From positions 1,796,694-1,860,693 of the forward strand of contig VZSE01014389.1 of the NCBI GenBank assembly GCA_013398275.1: a stretch of 64,000 bases of DNA, in the 5' to 3' direction. Position 1 is the first letter of the stretch. Every line of letters starts with the position of its first letter. This DNA comes from Promerops cafer (taxonomy: Eukaryota; Chordata; Aves; Passeriformes; Nectariniidae). The notes beneath the pieces are model-generated. The model had not been told where the DNA came from and did not search any database. It worked only from the letters and a program-made list of their open reading frames with translations. The translations under genes and the position numbers were made by a program. Shown here piece by piece: positions 1 through 11,812 of the stretch.

Positions 1-2412
1 GCTGATTTTATTCTCATCAAGAGTGCAGGTGCTTGTAGGAGAGAGAAGGGTTGGACACTTCAGCACAGGAGATGAGCCACTGTATTCCCTTTCCATTTAC
101 CAGTCACAACCCTCTCCAGAAAGTACAGCTCACAAGAAGCCAGCAGACTAAGAAGCCTCATATAATTTGTCATAATTTCTTCTTTCATTTTGTGCTGAAC
201 AAAGGCAGAATATAAAATGATGAGATGAGCACTATTTAAAGACACTGCACCTGAAAAAGCCTCCTTCCATTTGCCTCCTTCCACCAGAGTCCTACCATCA
301 TCTCTTACTCAAACTTTTTGCTCCTAGAGGTGGTGCCTGTAAACACATTCACTACAATTTCTTGGAGAGAAAAACCCCTTGGTTCCTGAACTTTTCCAAA
401 TGCATAGCATCTGAGCCATCTGAAGGCACGTCCCACCTTCAGTGCTGGCCTGGCACAGGAGTGATCTTCAGCACAGCGCAAAGACTGCTGAGCTTGATTT
501 CACCCTTTCCTAACTCCATCAAAAATGCTCTGCTGCTCAGGACCTCAGCTCTGCAATAAAGACAAATGGCAGCATCCCTCTCCTTGATGGGTTTAAAGAG
601 AAGGGGAAATTTATGAATAGAAAACATCAAGACTGTATAATTAACATTCATGAACATAGCGGATTTTAAGAAATGAGAGGGTTAATATTACCTAGGATAG
701 TATTACTACTACAGTTTAAAACATTCCCTGTAAATGCAATTCTTGTGAGAACCACGTTTTCATTGCATTTAAAAAAAAATAATTTTTACAGTTTACCTAA
801 ACAATACATTTTCTTTCAGCTGACAGTGTGAGTTATTTCATTGCACTCAGTAAAATTCAGTATCTGAAAAGCTTAAAGTCAGTCTTATTGTTGTAGAGTA
901 ACACTTTACATTCTCCGCGCTAAATGCACCTTTCAGGAAACAAAGGGTTTTTTTCCTGGTATTGGGAAGAAGTGTTTTTGTAGGGCTCCTGGTGCCAAAG
1001 AAAATTTATGAACTCCTGCAGAGACGTGTGAGGATATGGCTAATTTCTGAGGTGATAAAAAAACATTTTATTGCCTATTGTTTTACACTGGATGCTGTTA
1101 ACTTTTACCCCATGCCACAGAAATTGACAAGACAGAAGAAAACTGTTTTGCTGAGTATACTATGTATTTTTTGCCTCTTAAAAACACCAAGGATATGAAA
1201 CCCACGTGTGCCCATTTCAAAAGAAACTGTAAGTATTCTCTGTGTTCTGGCTACCAGCCAGGTTACAGAAGTGAGCTATAGCCAGAAAAAGTGAACAGGA
1301 CTGACCAATTCTTATTTTCCTTTAGCCCCCGAGAGTGAGGAGAGATTTTACATGTCAAGTTTTGTTATAACTATTTCAGGCCTTTCAAAGAGTTAAAGAA
1401 TAGTTTCAAATTTTGCAATAAATATAATCTAAGGCTCTGCAATTGGATCCTATCTGCTTCAATGCTGGTGAAAAAAGACAAAATTTTGAGCAGATTTTAC
1501 TGTGTTAGCAAAGAAAGCTATTAAACACAAAAATGTATTTTAAAAATTTATCCTACCCATCTATTCATCTATCTATTGATTTCACAATCTGCCTGCCCTT
1601 TTAATCTCATCAAAGCCAGTTTTGGCTGCCAAGACAAGTTTGTAACTTTGGCCAAGATAGGCATCAAAAAAGAGTGTCCTTTTGCAATTCTTGACTTGGT
1701 ATTAACATTAAGATAATGCTTAATTTCAAGGAGAGAGTGGAGACAAAGAAAAACAGGAAGCTCATAGCTTTAAAGTACTGTACAAGATAAAACCAGATTG
1801 GGTCCAATGAAAACTTCAGCACCACAAAGGGCTTTCACATTATGTTACACATGGTAATAAAACACACAAGTCAAAATGTTTGGCATATGGAATAGCTGAA
1901 GGCAACCTTTTTGTTAATGCAATAGAGGAAGTTATCCTCCTAGTGTCCTCTGACATTAACATTTTCTGTCATGCTGAACTGCGAAGTTTTTTTTAACATT
2001 TTACCTTTCTTCACAGTTTCCTTCTGCCAGCTTGTATCAGACAAATCATGAGCATCAACAAGAAAAACACTCAATTCATACTGCTTTAAGCAGTTACCTG
2101 TGTCATCAGGTATTCAGACAGACAATAGCTCTGATAAAAATGTTACACTATCTTATCTAATCACAGAGCCACAGTTTTAATGATCTGCTTCAGAACAACA
2201 GCAGAAAAATATTTCTGAAGGCAAAACAACTACAGGCTTTATTTTCTCCTAAGAGAACACTGAGCAAGAGTTTCTTGATAGATGTTATTATACTGCTTCA
2301 GATGAAAACTAAGGACACAAAAGAAACAGAAAACTTTGAATATGGCCTGCACAGTTAAAAGGAACAGAGATGAGAAGAAGTTTCTAGATTTCCTGATTTC
2401 TGTATTATCAAC

Positions 2413-2697
2413 TTGTCACAGATGAGATGGCCACAATACACAGAGTAACACCACACAGCTTCAGAAGGCTTCAAGCCTCTACCCCTTCCTAGTCTCCAGC
2501 ACAACCTTTTATACTCTTTATCTTACATGCCTTACACCTGTGTGCCCTCTGGACCTTTCTGTGATTGGTTAGTGTGCCTTGGCTCTCCACGGCTCATTGC
2601 CTTCAATATTCCTCACCTGTTCTGCACAGTTGTAGCTCATTAGGGATGAGGCTGGGCCACAGCCCCACTCCCAATCACTACAAGCTGTGTCTCTACA
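2413..2697 (-). mobile_element. Solo LTR of an endogenous retrovirus, minus strand
   Basis: The stretch has the architecture of a complete retroviral LTR read on the minus strand. It begins TGTAGAGACAC and ends CTGTGACAA. A CCAAT box (AACCAATCAC, about 2560-2569) lies about 50 bases upstream of a TATA box (GAGTATAAAAGG, 2505-2516). Direct repeats TCAAC flank it at 2408-2412 and 2698-2702, as expected for a 5-bp target-site duplication. There is no gag, pol or env next to it, so it is a solo LTR left by recombination. Its transcriptional direction is the same as UST. The family is not identified, and the exact 3' border is uncertain by one base. Confidence 0.72.
2505..2569 (-). promoter_or_regulatory. 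CCAAT and TATA boxes of the solo LTR
   Basis: On the minus strand AACCAATCAC is followed after about 50 bases by GAGTATAAAAGG, the core of a class II retroviral promoter. If active, transcription would start about 25-30 bases downstream, near 2478-2483, and run in the sense direction of UST towards the missing last exon. Confidence 0.6.
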
Positions 2698-5481
2698 TCA
2701 ACCTATACTGAAGGTTTCCAACACTAAGAAGTTTGCTTAGATGGGATCTACAGTGATCTGGTGACAAACCAAAGCACCTGTAATGAGTGAGGAGAGTCCC
2801 GACTTCAGGAAGAAGGGGTTTAACCCACAACTCTTGCAGAGGTATCTTAAATGCACATGCGATTTTATGTGTTTGATAACATCATGTATTTTGCTTTTAA
2901 TATGGTTTAGATTATGATGGAGGGACAGCAAGCACCTGTTTCCTACTGCGATTTCTAATCTATGTAATCCACTAAAGCAACATTGGATTGAAATTGTCTT
3001 TCTTCAGCTACTTTTTGCTTCAAGGCTGCTCTACAAATCCAGTTTTTGAACTGCCTCTAATCCAGAACTGCTTGTTGCACTGAACTCTGGTGCAGATACT
3101 CACAGACCTGGAAGTCAATCACCTTTCTGTACATGTCCTTCACTGTGTTTTCCTCATCTTGTTATATTCAGCTGACAAAAGATAAGTTTTAGAAAAACTT
3201 TCCTTCTTTACATAGGAAGAGGAAAGACTGCCATAAAAGAATCTCAGGTGGAGCAGCAGGTCAGCAGACAACACTATAGACTGTATAGATTTAATCTGCA
3301 AGTGTTAGTTGCAACAAAAGGTCAGTTTTGGCCCAAGTCATCTGCTGCTTTGTGGGACCACCATGCAGCTGGCAGAACAACCAAGCACTTCATGATGCAA
3401 CAGCAGAGGGTGTTGCAGATCAGGTCTAAGATGCCCTGAGGAGAACAATGTAGGATTTCTTACACACCGCTTGAATATTTTTTATTTTTCTGGCTGATTC
3501 TGTTAAGGTTTTTTTTCTCCTAAGCATTAGCACCAACTGAGAAATAACCAGAAAATAATTATGATAGGAAAAAAAACCCCTCAAACATATGCATGTATCA
3601 AAAGAGGAGGAGTGACTTAACACAAGGAAACTGTTTTCTTACTAATATGCCCAGTCAATAAGCGAATGGGAAAGATAAAATAAAGGTTTAATCCACCTAG
3701 GGAATACTGACACAAAGTGGTGAATCTTTAGACATGACACAAGATCTGTCTTTCACCTGAAATCCCAGAGGAAAGCACTGTCCTGTAACAGGTGATCAAA
3801 CTTCCTCCAGATACTGGAAAATACACAGAGAGGAGAAAGATTAACCAGCACTTAATGATTCTGGCAGATTGCTTATTTCCCACCTGACAATTTCTAGGGC
3901 ACCCTGATGAAAATCAAAACATTGCATGCTGCTTATTAGCTTCCCCCATTGTAAAAGAAGTAAAAAGATATGGTGCACAGAGCAGCTGAAGAAGTCATAC
4001 AAACTCAAAGAAAACTCTCATGGCAGAGAGAGCATATCCTTCTACTGATCCCTCTGCCTTCCTTTTGTCTAACATCCCTATGGGGAAAACTTTGAGACTA
4101 AATTGTACAAACATTTAGGCTGACTTCCACATACCTCAAACATTTTTATCTTTTAATTTATAAAGATAAGGGAAATACCTGATCCCAAACTAGGCACTGC
4201 TCTTATGTCAGTACAATAGCCTCCTTATGTCTGTTATTAAGCAAAATTGCTCTATGGCTGGACATGGCACCACAAAGTTACACTCCCACCTTCTGAAGAG
4301 CCCTTAAGTGCCCGATTGCAAGCAGGCAATGACCCACTGCAAGCATGTTCAGAGAAGGAATGCCATACTTTCCCTAGTACCTGTATCACAGCTAAATACA
4401 GAATTTCCAAAGATGCATCCTAGAAGAAGGGTTTGGTGGACAGTCACGCATAAATCCCGGTTATGGACAGAGACCCATAATTTCTCCAAAGTGACTGACT
4501 ACTGTAATAGCTGTTCTCAGTCAGAAGCTGGCCATCAGCTGCATGCTTACAAACTGAATTCAATCTTTGTTCCATGTGCTTTGAATATACAGCTTGGTAC
4601 AAAACACACATATTAATGGCTGTAGGCATTTCACACGGACACAAATGGAACCAAGTCATAAAGGAAGAAGGCAAGTTTTACCCCTGCTTGGTGCACACAG
4701 TGTTGATGTGCCAGTCTAATGTAAGCAAGAAATCAATTCTGCTGGAATGACATGCACAGCCCTCCAGAAGCATCATATTTATTTTTAGGCATAGGACACA
4801 AGACTGCCTTTTAAAGACATCAGCAATAAATAAGTGTTGGAGGGATGGATTGATGCAGAGAACCCTTTCAGACTGACCATGGGGTGCAAACGAAGAAGTA
4901 CTCTGAGTGCTCTCCATTTTCATTTCTCTACTTCAGACTCCTAAGTCTTTTTCCTCAGCATGCTTTGTACTGCAAGTGCTGTAAATGCACATTCTTATTT
5001 GTATTTTACCTAAACTCAGCTCAGCTGAAGGTTCATTTCATTTCAACTCATAGTCAAGGCTGAGGGAAAATAAATAACCCAGTCCTAGAGAATCTCCAAA
5101 GTGTCCAGCTCCCCAAACCATTTCTTGAAGGTTTATTTAAGCACATATTGCTGATACCATTTTGACAATATTTTGACAGTATTATTTGAGAACTGAGTAT
5201 GACCCAATTAAAATAAGAAGAAGCCACTCCAGTGGAAAACAGGAAGCTTTCTGACATGTGGAAAGATCACTGAGCAGCAAGTGCTTGCAAGGAAAGAAAA
5301 CCACACAGTAACACTAAAGATAAAAGTGGAATATAAGACTTTCCCCTATCATCAAATCTGCTCCCTAAAAGGGAGATAAACTTCTTCATTGACTGAATAA
5401 GAAAGAAACACATACCTTTCAGCAGTCATGCAGATTTAGCTGAAGTTTCTGTAAGAATAGCTTTTTAATGGAAAAAGTTAC

Positions 5482-5639
5482 CTGGATTTTTGTAGATGCT
5501 AAGCACATCCTTGAAATAATGAGGTAAGAATCTTTCTAATAAAAGCAGCACATCCTCCAACTCCTCCAGAATGCCCACAAGCAGAAAATTTTCATTAACG
5601 TTCAGCTTTGCTCTTTCAAGGGCCCATTCACCAGGCTCC
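5482..5639 (-). CDS. UST: UST exon 7: helical C-terminal part of the catalytic domain
   Basis: This 158-bp exon finishes the split Arg codon, encodes 52 codons from EPGEWALE to LSIYKNP, and ends with one base of the next codon (phase 1 donor, CCAG|GTAACT). The acceptor is CATACAG|GGAGCC, with a CT-rich tract a little upstream. The Leu/Glu-rich core (LLVGILEELEDVLLLLERFLP) reads as amphipathic helix in the C-terminal part of the sulfotransferase fold. The remaining C-terminus and 3'UTR must come from an exon below position 1, since no continuation was found in 1-5481. With the other four exons, 646 coding bases are in the window, about half of a protein of roughly 400 residues. Confidence 0.95.
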
Positions 5640-7817
5640 CTGTATGAAATTAATGGGGGAAGACAGAGGAGGGAAAAAGAAAAGTTTAAATATGCATTTA
5701 CTTCTCAAATTCAAGCAAAGAACACAAGTGAATAAAAAAAATATTCAGTGCCATACTTAGAACAAAAAAAGACCCCCCAACAAACCTGAGTAGCTTACTG
5801 AGCTTTTTCACACAACATCTGAAATTGGACTGGCATGTAAAAACAGGATCACATTAAAAGGAGGCCATTCACTGTGTGAAAGTACTCCATTCTGAAGATA
5901 TCTTTTGCCAAGCTGTTTATAATGTCAAACTTGTGAACTTTGGTATTTCAACTTGGAAGCACAACCCGTCTGATGGGAGATGGGAGGAATGACTGCCCTT
6001 GATGTTGGAAGGTGCTGAGGGGTGGTGGTGTCCCTGAACTACATCAGGAGAACTGTTGGGACCAACCACTGCAGTTACTCGGCAAATCCTACACAGGACA
6101 CTACCATTTTCCACCTTGTCCTTCATTTTAACTTTTGCCAAAGTCTCCAGGAGCTTCCCTTTCCCTGTCATTACCCCTGGTTGCCCTGCAGCTTTGTTAC
6201 AGGATTTGCATTTTTTTGCTGTGACTGATACTGGTTTTGAAGAACAGTTTAGGGTTCTTCTATCTTTTCTCCCAGAAGAGAAAACCTGGCAGGACTTCAC
6301 TACATCTTTATGCTTCTCTGTTTCTCAAAAGCACAATGTAGTTAGACAACCACATGAATCCTAAATCCCTTCTAATAATTCATTTAATTATGTTCTGGGA
6401 GCAGCAGCCATCATTCATACTGACACGGGATATAATACCAGTGTCCCAAGCTGAAGGAAATCAGTTGCCCACAGTGCCTGGGAGTGGCTGTAAATCACAC
6501 CTCTTCCCTGACTTCATTATTATAGGTTATTGTGGACCCTATGCAATAGTGAATTTAACACTCGTCTGAAGCTCTTTCCGTGTCATGTGGAAAAGCTTAC
6601 TACTTTCCACACCTACTAGAGCAGACTCGTAGGAGGCTTTTCATGCTCTACCACCTTCTGTGCACTGATCCATTTTCTGGAAGAGCAAAGTGTCCTGAAT
6701 AAACACTATGAGCCTCCTGTTTGTAGCTCCTTATCAGACTAAGAAGCAGCTGAAGGAAGTGCAAGGGCATGACAGGAGCCAAATCCACCACAAGGTACAA
6801 AACTACTTCGATATGCTGCTTGGGAAGCTCACAGAGATATTTTGTGAAAGTATTCAGGCATGTGACTGTTGTTAATGGGATAACTCGCACATGCAAGTCA
6901 AATGTGCAATCACAAGCATTTGCAAATAAGGCCAAAATATGTTAAAAAAAAAAAAAAGTGTAATGAAAATGAAGTCATTAACCTGTTTTGTAATGAAAAT
7001 GAAGTCTTTACTCTGTTTTGTTTCTTATACATAACTTCAGTAAAGCAAAAAAAAAAAAAAAGGCAGGATTTTACAACATAGATACTTAGAAATTAAAACA
7101 GAAGAAGTAACACATTTTCACTTGTTATTACTGCTACAAGAAGTATGGCTTTTGACAGAAATTCTAGAAAATGTGCAGTTGTTTCATTATGGAGAAGCCT
7201 GAATAATATAGAAACAGAATACTTTGAAGCTGAACACACCTAATAAAGAACATTTGTTACCAACAATACAAAAGTATTTAAAACCAAAAAAGTATTTAAA
7301 TTTTTTTCATATATTAATGCATAAAAATTTACTATGGTATCAGTAAATACAGCAATATTAGAATGGCATACACAGATGTTAAAAACGAGTAGCTCAATTA
7401 AAGCAGCAGAAGGCTGCATTTTACATTGTTTTAAGCATGAATAGTGTTTCTTACATGGACACAGAAACCTGTATTCCTCATATAGACCTGATACAAGCAT
7501 CTCAGCAAATCAAAAACATGTATTACAAAATTGCAGTGCAGACAAAATGAGTAACCTAGAAAAAAAAATCCACATAAATACATTCATATTTGATGAATTA
7601 TTCATGCTATAAATCAAGGAAAAAAAATAGTGCTACATTTGCAATGCCCTCCTTACTTCAAAATACATGCATGCAGTTACCACATACAGTGCTACATTCC
7701 GTGTACTTTCATTTTTCTCTTGTACTTCAAATAATGTCACCTCTTTATTGCCAATTTCTGACAAAATGTTGGCAATAGCTATTGCTGAACAAATTGAAAT
7801 ACCTTGCATATATTTAC
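5640..7817 (-). other. UST: UST intron 6
   Basis: This 2.2-kb intron joins exon 6 (phase 2 donor) to exon 7. It contains a 30-bp tandem duplication between two poly-A runs (6944-7061) and two open stretches on the minus strand (5917-6300 and 6648-6935) that I do not recognise and do not call genes. No mobile element is evident. Confidence 0.85.
6944..7061. repeat. Two A-runs flanking a 30-bp tandem duplication
   Basis: A run of 14 A (6944-6957) is followed by two tandem copies of a 30-bp unit beginning GTAATGAAAATGAAGTC (6960-6989 and 6990-7019, 27 of 30 bases identical). After a short spacer comes a run of 15 A (7047-7061). Confidence 0.85.
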
Positions 7818-7915
7818 CTGCATCTTGGATGCTGTCCACAGAAATATGGTATGATGTAGAATAACCTGGGATTAGAACATTCAGGGTAGTTTTCAAGGAT
7901 ACATACATTAATGTC
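7818..7915 (-). CDS. UST: UST exon 6: cysteine-rich segment
   Basis: This 98-bp exon encodes 32 whole codons from DINVCILENYPECSNP to CGQHPRC, and its last two bases start an Arg codon finished in exon 7. It contains four cysteines (C-I-L, E-C-S, F-C-G, R-C), plausible disulfide partners for a luminal Golgi enzyme; that pairing is inferred. The acceptor has a long pyrimidine tract ending CCCCCACAG, and the donor is TGCAG|GTAAAT. The fifth residue region reads DINVC where I recall DINEC in human UST, a possible lineage substitution. Length and phases (0 in, 2 out) fit the neighbouring exons exactly. Confidence 0.95.
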
Positions 7916-9993
7916 CTGTGGGGGAGGAAAGAAAAAAAAATACTGTATTTTCTTTTCTCTATTAGCAACTGTTTTCTTTATCTCATAGTTTTTATAGTCA
8001 TCCCAGGGTCAAAGAATTGTGCTGAGGCTATAACAAATATCTTAAAAGTCATCTATTGGTCCATTTATCTACTTCTAAACATCAGCAGGGGAAACAAAAA
8101 GTTATTTTGTCCTTGAACGCACAAAGCAATTTTTTCCTCCTTGCTGTAAACCCCACAATTATTATACTGAGATTACTGTATGAGTCAAAGTGGGACACAT
8201 TAATCAACTTTCATACTGAGTAATATTTAAAATATTCAGAAGATTATTTTCAGGCTCTTCTTTCTTCTAAATACACCCTGGAGGAAACCTGAAGTAGCCA
8301 GAATAAATAAAATCGAGACAACAATTATTACTTGTCCTCCCCTTTTCCTTTTTTTTTAATTCTGCTGTATTCAATGACTGGAATGAACAAACGTAAGCTG
8401 TAATTTGTACATCTCACTCAATATTGTAACATATATCACTTTTGGTTACAATTTGGTAAACTTCTCAGATTTTCAGAACTGAACTGTGCAAAGCCTACTG
8501 AGAAAAGGTGCTATTAAAAAGTATTTATCATTTTCATGAAATATCATTCATCTAATTAGAAGCTATTTATCATTTTTCAAAGACTAGACATAGCTACTGA
8601 ACCCTGAGGAACTGCATTCCATTTATAGCTTTGCTTCAGCACAATAATAAACACGTGGGATTGAATTCCATTATCCTTATCTAATCTAATAGAGCCTTAC
8701 TCTGTGAGCAGACACACCCACTCCAGAGGCATACAGGGCAAAAAATGGGTAAGACAACAAAAGCAAGGATGGAAGGATCTCACCTTTGCAGAATCCATCT
8801 TCACTGTTATTTAGAAATGTGCTTTCACAGTGCTATAGGCGCTATACACATCAAACCAACAACTAAACAGATCCGTATTTTATCAGGTAAATAAAATGTG
8901 ATACAGAACACTCCACAAGACAGATGTTCTTGGCAGCATGGAAGACATGGACAGCATTCCCTGCTCTCCCAGAGGAGGGCAGGGTACATGCCTCCAGCCA
9001 CAGCATCTGCATCTGAGGCCTCATCAGAGAAAAGCTCTCCTGAGAACTTCAGTCCTCTCACCTAACTTCATTAGAGCCCCATTTTGGTCTGTAAACCTTT
9101 TAAAGTACATTTCTGATTCCTACTCTGTTTCACAGCTATGTGAATCCAACTTTATAAGCACACCAGAAGACCCTGGGCTAGGAAGTAAATCACATGGTGA
9201 GGAACCATTAAAGCAAACAACATAAAAATTGCCAGCTGGGATACAAACAATCCATTTCCCCTGCGCCCCACAGTATATTCAGGGCTTGCCTTAAATACAT
9301 ACCAGAAGATTTATGGTCAAGACCTGAATTTTGACATTAAAGGCTCTGAGCTGAAGCTAACCAACCCCCATTCTCCATGCTATGATTACTAAGAAATCTT
9401 ACTGTGGATGTATAGATTGCACAGGTAATGTATCTTTCCTATCATCCCAATAGGGTTTTTTAACATGAATTACAAATTACACTTCTTTAAAGACTTATTG
9501 TACTCTTACTATAGACACCACCAGAGATGTTTTCAGTGATATATTTTTTGCTTTCATAAGAACCTAAAGACCTGCAATGAATTAATAAATTGCTTGGATT
9601 TTAAAAAATCTGAAATATTGCCCTGACAATACTTTCAATCACGTCCAAGCTGGCTTGCACTTCATAGACAGATTAGATGGAAGGTGGGTAGAACACCTAC
9701 ATTAGACTTAAAAATCTGTAGCAACATCCAGCTAAGAACATTATCTCTTTTCTCACACTCATGCAAAGGCAAATGGACATTAGCTCCCAACAAAGAAAAT
9801 TACCATTTCTTTGCAAGAATAATGAATATGATGAGTCAGAAAATATTCCCTGAGGTGAGTATCAATACCCAGCACAGAAGTGTAATTGGGACCTTCTTGT
9901 AATTGGGAGAACAGTATTTGATTCACATGGCCAGAGAAACATCTGTACAATAAAAGCAATGTAAATTCCTGTGGAAAATCCTGCAGCTTTAAT

Positions 9994-10038
9994 AAGCTGA
10001 TACTAACAAGCTGATACAAGTAAACAGCTGATACTAAC
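9994..10038. repeat. Short direct repeats of AGCTGATAC
   Basis: AAGCTGATACTAAC is followed at once by AAGCTGATACAAG, then after a few bases by CAGCTGATACTAAC. The three partial copies of a unit of about 14 bp suggest a small local slippage duplication. Confidence 0.6.
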
Positions 10039-11190
10039 TCAAAAAGATTTTTAGTGTCCTTTTTAGGGTAAACTGATGTAGGATTACTGAAACAAACAGG
10101 CTGGCTCTAATCTAATCTTTCCCACTTCTTGTTGATAACTCAAGGTTTAAGATAAAGGCCAGGTGAGCTTTCATACAAACCAACAATCTCTTGCCACACA
10201 AGGACGTGCACTTCACCTTCCTGACATCAGAAACACCAGGCTTTCCCTGCAGTAGAAGCACTGCCCCTTCCCAGGCTTTGTCTACCACCACTGCTGTAAT
10301 CTGCATTCCAGCTGCTGGAGTGTCCTTGTGCATTTGCAGCACCTGCTCACTCCATGAGATGTGAAATCAGTCTTCAACCAAAAAGTGGGTGAAAGAACGG
10401 TCAGCCTGAGGTGTGCTAGTCATTACAAAACTTAAACACATCTACAGGAAGATGCATTTTGGTGCTAGTGGCACTCAGGAATTTCTGGGTTTTTTTCTGA
10501 GTGTGGAAAGCCAAGGTGAAGAGACATTATTCTAGGCAGTGTTACTCTGCTATCCTAAGCAACATTAATTAAGCCACATCTCCCAGTAGGAACATGCTTT
10601 CTCAGCAGAACACTGATCTTTCAGGGCAGAAATGTTTCTGTGTGATACAAAAACTTGCAAGGTGACAAATGATAGCCTTGCTCATTTAAATGGAGGAGTC
10701 TTGTAAAAAAATTATTTTAACACAGTCAGGAAAGATACTGAAGGAAACACACAGAGCTACTTTGATCATAACCTTTCATAATAAAGAAAGCAGTATTTTA
10801 CTTTATTCCTCAGCTCCTGGCTACAATTCATATCTCTCACATCCCACGGGGCTTGTGTCTTCAATGGGGAAGTGGGAGGCCTGGGAATCAGCCCTGCGGC
10901 TCCAAGTAAGAACAGAAACTGTCTTTCTTCTACTACTCATGTAACAATTTTGTCTGAAAAGTTAAACCGGTAATTTCTGCTTCCTTCTTCCGTAAAATTG
11001 TCTTTGAAATAAAAATCACAACATGCCTTAATCCTTTAATCTGTCAATGCGTAAGGCTACCGATCTATCAGAAATACATCAAAGGTGCATTATTAATATG
11101 TTTTTTTGAGATTAGTAATAAACAATTTCATTTGCCATAGTGAGCTCATATGTGCTGTAAGAGGAAGACAGCACCTGATTAAAAATATTG

Positions 11191-11475
11191 CATAGAATCA
11201 TTGAATCATCAGGTTTGGAAGAGACCTTCAAGATCATCTGGTTCAACTGTTAACCCAGCACCACCATAATCACTCCTAAACCATATCCCCAAGTGCCACA
11301 CCCAGATGCCTCTTGAACACTTTAAGAGATGGTGACTCTATCATTTCCCTGGGCAATTTATTCCAATGTCTAGGACCTCTTTCAGTGAAGTTTTGTTTTT
11401 CTAATATCTAATCTGAACCTCCCTGATGCAACTTAAGGACATTTTCACTCATCCTTTCATTTCCTCATTAAAATT
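11191..11475 (-). mobile_element. CR1 LINE 3' end fragment
   Basis: On the plus strand this starts CATAGAATCATTGAATCAT and continues with the usual reversed CR1 3' region (GGTTTGGAAGAGACCTTC, then AAGATCATCTGGTTCAAC, then the CCACACCCAGATGCCTC block). That makes it the 3' end of a CR1 retrotransposon on the minus strand. It is strongly 5'-truncated with no coding capacity left, as is usual for CR1. The far end at about 11475 is set where similarity to CR1 fades. Confidence 0.85.
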
Positions 11476-11728
11476 CTTTCACGTAGTTGTAGAGAGTGAA
11501 GGGCTACAAAATTCCTTTGGGAATTTTAATTCCATCCCAAAAAGAGCAAACTTTAGGTGTTCTTTTGTAGAACAATAACCAATTTACTGAAGTTAATTTC
11601 TTATGACAAATACTGTACCGTATACAAAAAGATGTGACACAAGATTTGAGAACTCTTTTTCCTCCTAATACAAAATCCTAAGAGTACTGACAGAAATAGT
11701 AACTTGTTTTTCATCCAGTAGAAGGAAC

Positions 11729-11812
11729 ATAAAAAAAAACCCAACCCCAAAAAACCAAAACCAAACAACACCCCCCCCCCCCAAAAAAAAAAAAAACCCA
11801 CCAAACCTCTGG
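11729..11812. repeat. A/C low-complexity tract with C12-A14 run
   Basis: An A- and C-only stretch contains 12 consecutive C (11771-11782) directly followed by 14 A (11783-11796), then further CCCACC. It is simple sequence, prone to slippage and to assembly or sequencing error. Confidence 0.9.

Larger units (their letters stand above)
1..5481 (-). other. UST: UST intron 7 (partial)
   Basis: This is AT-rich intronic DNA downstream of exon 7. I looked for a terminal UST exon on the minus strand and found none; all ORFs here are short and unlike UST. The one recognisable element is the solo LTR at 2413-2697. The rest shows no repeat, RNA gene or conserved coding signal that I can identify. Confidence 0.85.

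Noticed and set aside
1..5481. A terminal UST exon in this interval
   Set aside because: No minus-strand frame matches the expected C-terminal region after IYKNP. The exon must lie outside the window.
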